From Coffea arabica (Eukaryota > Streptophyta > Magnoliopsida > Gentianales > Rubiaceae): 64,000 bases of DNA. Below the pieces are notes generated by a model that was given only the letters and a program-made list of their open reading frames with translations, had not been told where the DNA came from and made no database searches. Positions 46,381 through 59,699 of this stretch are shown piece after piece. Every line of letters starts with the position of its first letter. Position 1 is the first letter of the stretch. The position numbers and the translations under genes are program-made. The DNA is taken from NCBI RefSeq assembly GCF_036785885.1, contig NC_092322.1, positions 18,002,466 to 18,066,465 of the forward strand. Direction: 5' to 3'.

Positions 46381-47486
46381 TTGGAACCTTTCCCACCAAA
46401 TATGTTGCCAGGAACAAGTGCTTAGCCCAAATAGAGGATGCTATATGAGAGCTGTGTGAGGTCTGAATTATCACATGCTCTCTTTCCTTTTTGTTATTCT
46501 TAAGTTCCTTTTAAAGGCATAGCATATTATCGGACTATGGTCTTTTTTGCATGGGGTCCAATGGCCTAACATCACGTGAATAATTGTCTGCAATTATTTC
46601 ACCGTGTCGATAAGTCATCTTTGGATGCCAAAAAAATGACCTGTAGGCAGCTTTTGCCAGGCACAAATTGACGTGCGTTCTGGGAGTATCTACTTTCTTG
46701 CTCCTCCCTTTTGGACTTTTGTGTAGATGGTGGCCTTGCATAATGAATATGGTAACGTTTGAGTATGTGCAGAGCTTCTCTACATATGCTTGACTCATAT
46801 GTTGAAGATCTTTTCATTTATATGAAAAATCGAGTAAAAAAAAATAACACATGACTTCATTTGCTTTTGTTACAAATCACTCGTGCTTCATTTGCTATTT
46901 TCTCCTGCGTACCAAGTCCTGACATTTCAAGAGTTTTTTTTTCCAACCAGGATAGGAACGAAATCTCGTGGCATCTATATTTGGCAGTAGAAGAGTAGTA
47001 TATGAAAATTGGCAAAGAATGTAACCGGCAATTGAGTAACCATAATTCCTTCCTTTGCCAGAGGCATGATATGTATATATGTATTTGACTTCTCTACATA
47101 TGCGAACCAAGTATATATATGTCAGACGGCAAGTCCGGCAAGCTCTCGTGTTTTACTCCTGTACATAGCAATCAATCTGCAACTACTAGCTACTTATTAA
47201 ATGTTTAATACAAGAGTAACGATAATATATATAACTCCAAGCCAAAGTTTTAAACGAAACAGTTCCAATTCATTCCACCGGGAAAATGGCAACTCAACAT
47301 CGACAAATTATACAAACTAAATAATATTTGGCAGTAGATAGAAAATCAATTGCATTGGTACCAAAAGTCCCAAACAAATCTTTTTTCAATGGTGATTAGA
47401 GTCAAATGAAATAGCGCAATTTCATTCCAGTTTACTCAGTCGAAAGTAAGCTAAGCCGAAGGGACACAAGCAAGGCCAAGTGTAGT

Positions 47487-49597
47487 CTACTTTCCATCGG
47501 GTCCCTTAGGAAGGGCACTCTGTAGAGTCTCCAACCAAAACTCTTGCATCTCGCGACTGAGACTCAGGAAAGTCTTCCGCCACTTGTCATCTTGGAGTGC
47601 CAAAACTACAGCCAGCTTCACCCCTTTGTCCAGCTCTTTGAACGATTCCACGACCTGGGCTGCCATTTCCGGTCCAAATTTCTCCTTTTCAGATTTTCGG
47701 CGACTCCTGATATGCAGCTTAGATTTCGCTAGGGTGGATAGCGAGTTGGCACACTCGACGAATGGATCAGACGTAGTTCTACTTGACTTGCTTCCCTGGG
47801 ATGCACTCGGGCCCGAGCTCGTTATCCCTTGGCTGCTTGAACCTCGCTTCACTCCAGCAATTGGAGCATCTTCATCGAAACCAGTCCCCTGCCTGGCATT
47901 GTACATTTCATCTCCCAGGGGCGATGAGAAAACCTGCCCAGAACTTTGCCCAACTCGTTTGCGTGGATTGTAAATTGAAGGCGGTACTGAAGATGCTTAA
48001 GCTTGACTCCCTGTGGCGGTTTTTGCTTCAAAGACCTCGTGCAGGATTGCGTATTTGTCGACGCATTGGCCGGATCTAAAGTATCCATAATCCTTGTTCT
48101 CCTGAATCAAAGACAAAACAAGGACTGAGAAACAAGAGTATACAAATCTGATGTAAACTGGTTTTTTTAAACTAGAGAGGACAACAGGTACATTTCAAGA
48201 GTAGTATATGTTTCCTTAATCAACTAATAGATAGAATTTGAGTTCGACAAAAATCCTTTTTTGGAACAGAATTGTAGACAAAATCACAATAATCCAGCCT
48301 TAACATATGATATGCACGCATGCAGCTACACTGTCCAGAAGTAAGTTTCGCCACTTTTAAGAATACTATTATAGATTAGGTGACGAATACTCAGAAAAAA
48401 ATGCATGGTCACGACTTCTTTTGAGCACAATTCGAAGATGAATCTGTCGTGACTTTATTCTTTTACAGCCTATTATGGAATATGCAGTCTAACATACATC
48501 GATACGCGAAAAAATATGTCATGGACAGGTAACCGAATAGTGAATGATGGCAAAAAGAATTGGCCAAAGTTTTTAGTTCTGCTTTGGAACTGAATTTTAC
48601 GTCGAAAGGAAAAAATACCAGGCACAAATTGTTCCATTGAGAGGGTTCTCCCAAGAAGCACCTCCTATTCTCGTCCCAACCAATACCAGTTTCGGAAGTT
48701 TGTCACAGACCCTTTAACTTGACAAAGCAGCGCCAAATCTTCTTCAACCGTGCGAGTTTAGAATGGTACACTGTCCATGCATATTGCTTCCCCCAGGTGG
48801 CATTCAAGTGCGCAGCAAGCTTCATCCAATTGGCCTCTGATGCAACGTTTGGATTTCACTCCCCACTCCGTTTCCACTCGACGAATGTCATACAGAAATG
48901 AATCTCCATATTTTCATCCCAATGGGCCTTTGCCGTGGTGTGGTCTCGTGGCATCTGAAAAAAGGAAACCAAATGGATTGCTAAGCATTAATAACAATCT
49001 GGTTGAAGGAAGAACAATTGACAGATTACAAGATCATGGCAATTCATCCTGTTTATCAAAGCCACTGCAGCAAAGCAAGTGCAAAGCTAGAGTACGAATT
49101 TCAATGCCCACCGAAACAGAAATACGGTTTATCCAGTGAGACGATCTCTATAAATTTGAACCCATTATAATTCATAGACATGTTTTAAATATGGGACAAA
49201 GTGATAAGAATATTAAGGCTTAAAAAAGCTGGTGTACAAGTACTCATACAAACTATATTATACGGTAACAATTATAGAGATCATGGTCGCATACACCAAA
49301 TAGCAATACTTATCCATGGACTCGGGAATGGTTCGAGATAAAATCTAGTCTGCCTAAGAATATAAGAGCGCAGGTAATTAGCTTTTACTACTCAAAAATT
49401 TTTATTTGGGATTGATGAATGGACTGATTTGAGAACAACGGCCAGTTAACTTGGATAGAGTCCAAACTTACTCTGAAATAGTTGATAAGGGACTGGATGT
49501 AGTCGTTCGAGTCTGTGACGGAGTGGACGGATGAAGCTTCAGAAAGACGGGGTGGAGTAGTAGGGCCGGACAGTGATCTCCTCCGCTTGTTGGGCAT
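47487..49597 (-). pseudogene. Harbinger Myb/SANT-like DNA-binding protein, nonsense codons
   Basis: Exon 1 is 49597-49472 (MPNKRRRSLSGPTTPPR, basic and Ser-rich), with donor GTAAGT. The next exon starts at 48954. It carries a Myb/SANT-like domain with AHWDENMEIHFCMTFVEW and NWMKLAAHLNATWGKQY, and GIGWDENRR after the trihelix-like KLARLKKIWRCFVKLKG. Two in-frame TGA codons, after KRSGE and after KLKGL, interrupt it with no shift of frame. A C-terminal region (47906-47487) rich in Ser then Lys/Glu helix (KSEKEKFGPEMAAQ) ends at 47487. PIF/Harbinger elements encode such a protein to bring the transposase to DNA. Exon edges between 48.5 and 48.0 kb were not resolved. Confidence 0.78.
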
Positions 49598-51298
49598 TTA
49601 CTGGTGCTATACTTCGGTCAAAAGGTCATGGCACGTATGGACCTCAGACTAGATCATAAACCACCTGAGGAATATTTATTGCAGCAGGCAGATATGCTTT
49701 TGTTACATGTGGAGGTAATATCCGAGAATGTCAAATTATTATAAAGAAAGGATCGGGAACTACTACTGGGTTTCAAATATTTCCCTATGCATCCATTCGA
49801 TATTTTGGATCAGTTGGGAAACTATTTTGTCGCTTTGTAATTATTAATATGGCCGGCAATAGAAGGCAAAGTCTTCAAAACGTTAAATGGATATAGTTGA
49901 GTGGATTACATAGAAGGCAATAGAAGGCAATAAGGGGTTGAGTGTGAAATATTGGGATATAGTTGTAACCATCAAGTGTGATAAATGGATTACATCAACA
50001 ACAAAGGCATGAAGAAGCATGACAGATGAACATTAGGGCAGCTATAACCGAGGAATATTCTAACCTCTTCACTACTCTTTATTGAATTCATCATAAAACC
50101 AGATGAGACCGAAGGAAATGAAAGACAAAAGACAACCGGGGAAGTTTAGGGTAAATGAGAATCGCATAATAAAAGTTGTACCAGCAGCTTCAACCAAAAA
50201 GTAACGAGCACGGCAGAATCAAATATGCTCACTGGTACTTCTAGGTGATCGGGGAATTAATTTTAAAATATGAAATTTTAACATGATTAGTAGATCCTAT
50301 ATCCGGATCTGAATTATATAAAGGGAACCTATTTGACAACATCTATGAAATCGTAAGTCGTAATTTTCTAGACTATTAGTACGGATACCAGCAATAGCAC
50401 CAACATTTTTAGCATTTTGAAGATCGTATGAATGGCCTGATATAAATTAAAGAAAAAAGGGCCCCAGATTAAGAAGAAAACTGAATTGGGATGGCTTCCA
50501 AATTGTCTCTTTTCTGTGAATATTTGGGAATGTCCGAATATATGCGTAAAGGAAAAAATTTTGAAGGGCGGGTGAATGTATATTGGGCAAACGAGGGAGG
50601 GGCTTTGGGATAGAGACCTACAAAATACACACTTAAGAATCCCGGCCAAATCATGAAATTGAGTCGCACAACCATATTACCAATCTCAGACAGGAAATGA
50701 TAATATCAAAATTATACCTGCCAAATCTGATTTTAACTTTATACAAATCTGGCCTTTAGATTTTCCGCAAAAGATTTCTGGATTTCTGATTTCTGCGTTC
50801 GGTATCCACAACGCCGTCTGCGCCTATGGCTTTTAAAAACCCAGACGATCTCCTTCTTCGTTCAAACCCTTTAGAACAAACCAAGCGCTTAATCAACCCA
50901 CTGTGACAGCCAACCGATTTCTGCAAATATATTTCTTCGGTACTTGGTCGCACAAGCAAGTTAGGCAATTTAAGATTTTGGGGTGAAATGCTTCTGCAGG
51001 AGGAGAGAGCTGCATAGAGTAGTTTTGGGGGAGAAAAGAGTTAAACGAAGGTTTTGCAGGTCGTTTTATTAGAAAGACCAACGAACGGATCACGGGGCAG
51101 ACAAAGCATGGGTGTCTGGCCCTTGATGGGATATTAAATTCGCATTTCTGACCATTTCACGTGAATGAAAGAATTTCTCTTCCTTTAAAAACTTTTGTGG
51201 GGTCAACCAACGCCGCTAACCAAAACTTGTAGTCTGAGGTGTCCAAACAAGAATTTCAAAAATTAACTTGCTGTAGTAAATTCCGCTAACCAAAATTA
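49598..51298. other. Harbinger 5' noncoding region
   Basis: AT-rich sequence between the Myb/SANT start and the right TIR, presumably the promoter for the minus-strand genes. Only short frames without recognisable motifs are present. Confidence 0.5.
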
Positions 51299-51318
51299 CT
51301 ATCCAAACAGATTTAGAA

Positions 51319-51703
51319 CACTCATCCACATGGATTTAGAACACTCCTCATATTGAGGCACATTAATAGGAGGCAAGATTTGAACCCTTGACCTCCCACC
51401 CCACTATATACAGTGGTGGCCAACTCCTTTATTGGGAATGGCCAAACCATATCATTTCAAAAGTTTGATACATAACCGGATGATTTGCTCCATTTACAAA
51501 CATTCTCCTGCAAGCGCTCATTTAGTCATTTTGACCAAATGGTATTGGTTTCTTGGTACAGCAAGCACTAAAAAGCCCGAACGCCTTTTGTTTCTAAGTT
51601 AGGCCCAACATCAAGACCCCAGCCCAAATTTGGATCCGAAAGCAAAAAACCCTTCTCCCTCTTTCGTCTGAAAATGCAGAAGAAACCAACAGCTCTCCAA
51701 AAT
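51319..51703 (+). repeat. Right copy of the 385-bp direct repeat; SRP72 proximal promoter/leader
   Basis: It is the partner of 42552-42936. It begins next to the right Harbinger end with a small extra duplication (gatttagaacactc at 51310 and 51333) and ends at CTCTCCAAAAT, 142 bp before the SRP72 ATG. The SINE-like repeat is truncated here by the transposon. Because it lies immediately upstream of SRP72, it should contain the promoter or 5' UTR of that gene; no clear TATA box is seen. Confidence 0.9.
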
Positions 51704-51844
51704 CTCTTTGATTCTCTCTGAAATATTTTACCAACGAATCAAATGTATTTTTCTTGTACTTAATATATGTACTCAAATATACAACTGCATAATTAAAATT
51801 ATTAAAAGTCTCAGGAAGCAAGAAAAATTGCATAGAATTCAAAA

Positions 51845-54800
51845 ATGGCTCCAAAGCAGAAGCAGATGAAGCCGACGCCGGCAGCGGCGACTCCGACAAT
51901 CGCGATAGAGGATCTTTTCACATCTCTTGATCGCCACATCCAGCGGTCTGAGTTTAATCAAGCCATCAAAGTTGCAGATCAAGGTGCAATTTTTTCTCCT
52001 TTTTTCCTTTGTTGGTTATGCAATGCTGATATTTATGGAACATTTCGAACTTCGATCTGTTTATCATTTTTTTAACTTTTGATGCAGTGCTATCGGTTGC
52101 ACCTAGTGACGAGGATGCTTTGCGATGTAAAGTTGTGGCGTTGATAAAAAATGATAAGATCGATCAAGCCTTGACGACAATTCAGGAATCTGCCAAGAAG
52201 TTTCCTGTGGATTTTAGCTTTTTAAAGGTAATTTATTTGCATTATCCAGTTTGTCTAAATTTTCCAGTGACTTCAGCTTCTTTTAGTGGGTGGAGTTGAC
52301 ATAGCTCCCAGTACGATTTATTTGTTGTATGTATTTGTATTGCATTTGTTTCGATCAATCTAAAATAATTTCTTTGCTCTTATGTCCCATCGATCTAATT
52401 ACTAGACTTTTCATGAATTTCAATCTGAACTTGGTATCTATTGAAAGAAAAGCATAAAATCAATCCAGGAAAAAGGATGTGGGCTACATTTTAATAAAAT
52501 CATTAGCAAACATTCCGAAGAAGTAATTGATTGAACCAGAAACAGGAGCTCCACAGGCACTTCTCGAATTTCTAAAAGGAATAGTAAACTTCACCAATTT
52601 TTATGGCCTCAACCATAATATAAAATGGAAGTTGATAAAGTATAATTCAAGTTCTTAAAATTATAAAACAAGTGGTGAATATGCAATATGTGACTTGCCT
52701 GAGGGAGATTCCTCTTATGTGTGGTATCTCCTTAGACAACCAGTCCACTATGTCTATGCCACTTTTCATAGAAAGTGTGTATACACGTAACAAAACGACT
52801 TCTTTTCTTTTCAAAGAGGGATTAAAAAAATGTGACTTAATTAATTAGTGAGAAGATGAAATGATGCAAATGTTTAGTTCTATGTTTTGGAAGGTTCATA
52901 TATAAGAATTGGATTCAGGAGCTACTTTTGAATTGATGCAGGGTATTGGCCTTGCTTAAGGTTTTTTTTCCTCAGTTAATTAGATATTTTGCTTCATTTG
53001 CTCTTCTGTTTTGGATGGGGTAAGTTTGATGCTGTTAGTCTTGATATTCAATGTCATTCTATATATAACGGATTTTAATTTCTTTCTGTTGAGTCCTGAA
53101 GAGATGTCATTCTATATACAGTGGATTCTAATTTTTTGCTGTTGAGTCCTGAATAGTTATATGCTGAACTGCAGTTAACTGGAAAAGTTGGTCTTTAACT
53201 CTTTACTGTTCAAAAAACATAACTTGCCAATGTTGGCTTACTGTTAATTTTATTTAACCTGACGGTTTTAAACTTCTTAACAATTTACTGGAGTGGCTGA
53301 CTATGCTTATTACGTTACTTGTAACTTCTGGAAACGTTTAAACAACTTTGTTTTACCTGTAGAACAGAAGAAATAGATGACAATTTCTGATTGGCTAGAT
53401 TAACTTCCATCTCAATTTTTTCGGAGGAAGAGGGAAACTTGATGGAAGATCAGACAGTTTGTCGCGGGTCCAAGTTTACTTAGATTGACTGCATTTAGGA
53501 TGATAATGTCCTGTCTGTCTTCCTAAACTTTGTTGGCTTCATATTTACATTTTTAATATGGATAACGCATATTAGTAAAGACCACCTTGTGTGTCTTGCA
53601 TGAGCTAATGACGCGAGTCTGCATAAGTCAATATTTGGTGGTTGTTACATTCAGCATTGACATGTAGTTTTAGGTAGCTTTGGTTAGATGGGGAGGGGGT
53701 TATTGGCCGGAGTATAAACCTTTTCTCTTCCCCCTTTGGAGAATAACTTGTAGGATGATATACTTTGAGGTTAACTCATAATGTCAGAGTTTTTACTTAG
53801 ATACTCTGTCAGCCCGATAGATAATTTGATACCTTCATTTCCGGTCCAACCTGAAACAATATTGTGAGTGCGTGAATAAACATGCCAATCATGTTACATG
53901 CCTGCACAGGGCAATCCTACAGTTTCTGGAAAGCAGCTCTAGATATTGGTGCCACTGACTTTTTTCTTTATGAGAACATTTCAACTCATAGCAGTTAATA
54001 TGAGGGTAGAATTGATAATTTTGCACAATCAGTATGATAATTTAATGAGATTGAAGGAGTAAAAATTGTTAAAACATTACAAGAAATACAGATGGTAATA
54101 CTGTCTGCAAACTGAGTATATTTCTTGGCTTTTCCTTCATTTGGAAATTTTAAATTTGATCCTTCATATGTTTGTCACTTGGCTGAGCTGTACAAGTAAC
54201 TGTTTGTTCTTCTTTCTCTTGTCCTTCTATGTCTGTTCAGGATTATATCCCATATTTAATTGACAAAAGCATTGCTTATAAGCTGTATATTATTGCATAG
54301 ATTCTCTTATAACAATTCTAACAAGATTTCACTGTTGTATTTCCTCCTAACGGCTAACAGCCAAGTGATTTATCTCCTTTTAATTCTCAGGAATAGTTTT
54401 TTGCACTTGGTTCTTATAGATTATCTGAGCATGGGATGTTCTTTGTGAACATCATTTTTTCTAAAGTGGCAACTTTCCATTGAAATTTTTATGTTTTTAG
54501 ATATTTCAAGATTTTGTGGGTTCCACTGAACCGGGTTGAATGTCTCTTGGATTTGCCTAATGTACTGAGAGCTTCAGTGAGTTGAGGCTGCACCTTTGCA
54601 TCGGGAAATTAGAAAGATTGTCAGTAGGGCTTTTTTTTTCTATCTGGTTTATGTTGATTAGATAAACAAGTGATTCAATTGATGCACTAGGTAGAATTTA
54701 GCCATTTGAAAGTGATTTCATATCTAGAGTAAGTAATTATAATCAAGTTTCCGAGTCACATCAAGGCCCTCCATGTTCATTAGTTTTTAACTCCTGGAGT

Positions 54801-57800
54801 GTTGTAACAGAGATGCGGGTTGGGAAGCTGGTAAAATCTCTATGATCTGGCAAGAAAAGGAAATACATAGAACCATTTTAAGCAAGTCAAGCCAATTTTA
54901 GGTGGATACATCTGCAAGTTCAAACCAATGAGTACAGTTAATTGTAGAAATAGTGTTTTGCGTTAAACTTTGGGCCTTTATTATTCTTCCCTTTCTATGT
55001 CCGATTACTATTGTAGCTGTCAAAATTTGCCTACATGTTTCCTTTACTTCAGACTTTTGCCATCTTTGGTTCTGGCTGGGGGAGGCATAAAACTTTAGAA
55101 TAGAGAAGCAGGTACACGATGTTGTTAACTAGGTACCATTTTAAAGATAGATGTTTGGTTGATGAAGAATTATTTAAGATAATTGTGGGCTCAGTTAAAC
55201 TGGGGATATTCTGCTTTCCTGGAAAGAGAGGATGCTAAATATGTAAAAGGGACTGAGTCAATGCTGTAAATTACAATGAATTTTGTGTAATGCTTCACCT
55301 TTTTGCTTTTAGGTCTTGTTTTTCTGGTAGTACATCTTTGATAAATCTTTTGTGTAGTTATTTTTAGTATGTGGATGGACGATGATATCTTTTTCCTTGT
55401 TCAGATGGCATTATTAGCCCCCCCCTTTTTTTTTTTTTCTAAATTTTCAATATTCCTCTGAAGGTAGATATTGCCCTTTTTTACTGATCCTTTTTTTTTT
55501 GGCTTCTTCTCTTTGGAAAGGCATACTGCTTGTATAGGCAAAATAAGCTGGAGGAAGCATTGGAGTCCTTGAAAGGACTGGAAGGGAGTACTGAGACTAT
55601 GCTGTTAGAATCTCAGATTTTATATCGTCTGGGGAAAGTTGATGCTTGTGTGGATGTTTATCAGAAGCTCCTTAAGTCCAAAATTCAGTCATTAGAAATA
55701 AATGTTATAGCGGGTTTGGTTTCTGCTGGTCAAGCTAATGAAGTGGAAGGAGTGATGGACTCACTCAGAGTTAAAGCAACTAGCAGTTTTGAGTTGGCAT
55801 ATAACACAGCTTGCTCATTGATTGAAAGAGGCAAGTATAAGGATGCAGAGCAACTCCTGTTATCAGCTAGAAGGTCATGTCACTTTCTCAATTCTGAAGC
55901 TCATTTTCTCAATTAGACAATAGAGAGGGAAGTTGCTTCCATGAGTCTATATTTTCTTTCAATATTTTATGCCTTTAGAAGCTAGTTATTTATTGTCAGT
56001 GTGTTTGTGGATCAAAATCTGCTTTGACCTAAGTGGTAAAATGAAGATCTAGAGCTTAAGCAGGATTGTCTATCCCCTTTTATTAGTTATGATATCTTGT
56101 ATTTTATGTCCCAAATTATTTGTCATGGTTTAGAAGGGACATAGATATAGACAAATATTCTAATTTTGTCCTTCATACAATTCCAAAAGGAACATTAGAC
56201 TCAGTTTCCAAAAAAATGAAACAAACCATTTTCACGTTTAAAATTCCAAGAGCAACAAACAGTATCTGAATTTAGATTGAGGGGGAATCACAGAAAAATT
56301 ATGTTGCTAGCCGGTCAAATAAGAAGTGTGTAAAGTAGTGTGCTAAATTAACCATGACAAATGAAAAGGAAAGGAGGGATTAGTAATGTTTATATTTTTC
56401 AAGCCAGACTAAAATATTCATATGTTAGTCTGCCACTTGTTAAGCAAATTCGCAATACCATTATCAAGTTTTCCACACGAGTGATGAAGAGACTGTAGCA
56501 GAGACCATGAAACATTGTAAAATCTAGTTCTTTTTATGCATTTAAGAAAGTAAACTACCTTGCTTTTTGTGTTTGCACTGTCTTGATGGTTATGATTGCA
56601 ATAATCTTTTTCTTTTTTGTGGATTTATTGATGCTTGTTTGGTATGGATGGATAGTTTTGCTGTAATGATTTCTATGGATTGAGTGTAAAGATGCCAAAG
56701 TTTGCTCTAAATTCATTTCGTCTGCAAAGAGATGACAAGATTTTGCTAATCATGGTTTCTATGGGTTTACCTTTTTACTTGAGACTTCTTAATGGGTGGA
56801 CATTTTGTTTAAAATTGTCTACGGTAGGAAATCACAAGGCTGTATATTGATTTTTTTGTAACTGAGCCTTTTCTTCTTTGTAATTGTTTCTAAACAGATT
56901 AGATGAGATTTTGCTAATCATCCTTTCTAGTGGTTTATCATTTCACTTCAAAGACTTTTTAAGGGTCTGTCTATTTTAGGAAACAGTTTGCTGTATCTGT
57001 AATTATTTAAACTTTTATGTGTTAATGTTGCCAAAATAGTTCCTGATGTGTTCATGAAATTCTTTTGTTCGCAAAAGTAAAATTGAATTAGATGCTGACT
57101 TAGATTTGGTGACTTTTCAGGCTAAAAAAAGCATACTGATTTATTTGACTTCTAGATCAGGACTATAAGTCAGAAATCTGTCTTTTTTATTATTCATACA
57201 TGCAGGACTCTTGAAAATTTTGGCCAAACTGCTACCCCCAAAATGTTTAAATAGGCTAAAATCAGAAATATTGTGAAAACGTATAACACCAATTTAGCAA
57301 TTTCCCCTTTTGTACGCTTGCTTCTACCAAATTTTTTATCTGGTGTTGTTTTTTATTGCCTTGTATGTGTTGATTAAGATTTTGTCTTTCTTTCTTTATT
57401 TCTTTTCATAAGAGGTATCCTTTTGAAGAAGCAAGTTCACTTGAATTGGTTACCTTTCCTATATTATCACCTACATAGCTGCTCTATAATTTGTTAGCCG
57501 TCGGAGGCTGTATAGGAGCTACAGTTGCAATATAATTGATAGTATCTATTATGTTCTTGGAATACTTTTATTGTTGAGACTTCGTTGGCATCGTTGTTTC
57601 TAGCGATCCATTTTCTTGAGAAGGTTTTTTGTTCCTTGAATTCCCTTTATTGCAGTTGCTTCTACAAAGTTGTCTCATTTCTGCTTGTACTGGCTTGTAG
57701 GCTAGTGCAAATAGCTTAACTTATGCTGTAAATATTTTGGTGAACAAATGAAGACACAACTCATTATATGGCATAATTCTGTTACAGTAAAATTTGTTTT

Positions 57801-59699
57801 AGGTTCACTGTTCTAGCATCCATTACTTGAAATTAGGGTTATGTGGAGTCAGAAGGTTTACTATGTGGCTGAATTTGATAGTATAGAGCAAGGTTAGCTA
57901 TACACCAAGTATTGCTTGTGTTTGTTGTAATTTATGTTGCAGGGAAGGGATAGAATATGCTGAGCTCTACTGTACCTTTTGCCTGCATTGATTCTTGCAT
58001 AGTCATTTAAGTCTTATCTTCCTTATCTTGTACCAGCATGCTGTGGCTTTGTGTAGCTTTCACTTCATTTTTCATCTGATATCGTGTTTACTTTAAGTAC
58101 TTTGGGTTCCACTAAATTTGTCCATTCATTTTCGCAGAATTGGGCAAGAAACTCTAATGGATGAGAACTTTGCTGATGATGAGATAGAAAATGAGTTAGC
58201 ACCTATAGCTGTTCAATTAGCATATGTTCAGCAAGTAAGATGATTTCTAGAGAAGTATTTGATTTTTCTGTGGTAGAGACATCTATTAAGGTAACTCGGT
58301 ATTCTCCAACAGATGCTAGGAAACACACAAGACGCGCTTGTATCTTATACTGATATTATCAAAAGAAACCTGGCAGATGAATCATCGCTTGCTGTGGCAA
58401 TAAACAATCTTATTGCTTTGAAGGGTCCTAAAGATGTGTCTGATGGACTGAGAAAACTTGATAGGCTAATTGAGAAAGGTGATGGAACACAAAGCTATAA
58501 GCTTACTCATGGACTTGACCTAAAGCTCTCAACAATGCAAAGAGAGGCATTATACACTAACCGTATGCTGCTACTGCTTCATTCTAATAAGTTGGATCAG
58601 GTAACATGTTTAGGAACTTGCATTGATCAGATTCTTGTTAACAGCATAATGAATTACACGTGTTGTTCATTTAATGGTTCCCGGATCATCTGTATAACAC
58701 ATATTAGTTGAAAAACTGCAGGCTCGTGAACTAGTTACTGCGCTGCCTGGCATGTTTCCTCTCAGTGTAATGCCTGTTCTTCTTCAAGCTGCTGTGCATG
58801 TGAGAGAAAATAAGGCAGGCAAAGCTGAGGAAATACTGGGGCAGTTCGCAGAAAAGTTCCCTGAGAAGTCCAAGGTTATCCTGCTTGCAAGGGCACAGAT
58901 TGCAGCTGCTGCGGGTCACCCCCAAGTTGCTGCTGAGTCTTTGGCAAAAATAGCTGATATCCAGCACATGCCTGCCACTGTGGCCACGATCGTGTCTCTC
59001 AAAGAACGAGCTGGAGATATTGATGGTGCTGAGGCAGTGTTTGATTCCTCAATTAGATGGTGGTCAAATGCCATGACTGAAGACAACAAGCTTGATATCA
59101 TCATGCAAGAGGCTGCTGCTTTTAAGCTTAGGCATGGGAGGAAAGAAGAGGCAGCACGCCTCTACGAGGAATTGGTCAAAAGCCATGGGAGTGTGGGAGC
59201 TTTGGTTGGCTTAGTCCAAACTGTTGCCCATGTTGATATTGAAAAAGCGGAAACTTATGAAAAGCAGCTTAAACCGCTACCTGGATTAAAGGCAGTTGAT
59301 GTGGATGGCTTAGAAAAAACTTCTGGAGCTAAGCCCGTTGAGAGCGGTCCCACTGCAGGTATAGCTGAAGCATATGATGCCAAAACCAAGGAGAAAACGA
59401 AGAAGAAGAGGAAGAGAAAGCCGAAGTACCCAAAAGGTTTCGACCCGGCAAATCCAGGTCCTCCCCCAGATCCTGAAAGGTGGCTACCTAAGAGGGAAAG
59501 ATCGAGTTACAGACCCAAAAGAAAGGACAAGCGAGCTGCTCAGATTAGAGGTTCTCAGGGTGCAGTGGCTAAGGAGACAGCCACAAATGTCAATTCAAAA
59601 TCAACCCAAACTTCTAGTTCCAAAGGATCTTCGCAGAATGCTAATGCTGAGCAATCTAAACCCTCGTCCAAGTCATCGAGGAGGAAGTCGCGTAACTAA
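51845..59699 (+). CDS. SRP72: Signal recognition particle subunit SRP72, 6 exons
   Basis: SRP72 pairs with SRP68 on 7S RNA in the cytosolic signal recognition particle that targets nascent secretory proteins to the ER. Exons by reading: 51845-51983, 52088-52227, 55521-55873, 58138-58234, 58313-58600, 58722-59699; total 1995 nt, 664 residues, normal for plants, all GT-AG. The N-terminus MAPKQKQMKPTPAAA is followed by TPR-type helices (LFTSLDRHIQRSEFNQAIK; AYCLYRQNKLEEALESLKG; YNTACSLIERGKYKDAEQLL). The C-terminus holds the RNA-binding signature KGFDPANPGPPPDPERWLP (about residue 580-598). A Lys/Arg/Ser-rich tail then ends SSRRKSRN-TAA. Intron 2 (3.3 kb) and intron 3 (2.3 kb) are long. The upstream region was displaced by the Harbinger insertion about 0.53 kb before the ATG. 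Confidence 0.96.

Larger units (their letters stand above)
42937..51318 (-). mobile_element. PIF/Harbinger DNA transposon, ~8.4 kb, near-complete
   Basis: The left end agtttgtttggatagg (42937) and right end ctatccaaacagattt (about 51299-51314) are inverted. Subterminal copies of CCGCTAACCAAAA lie at the right end (near 51212 and 51284). Both genes of the class are present on the minus strand: a DDE transposase (46380-43917) and a Myb/SANT-like protein (49597-47487). A third ORF of opposite strand lies next to the left end. No matching 3-bp TWA duplication is visible; instead the flanks are a 385-bp direct repeat. Inactivating stops exist in both genes, so it is probably immobile by itself now. 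Confidence 0.87.

Noticed and set aside
46145..46459. Plus-strand open frames opposite the transposase exon 1
   Set aside because: Shadow frames of the minus-strand transposase coding exon.
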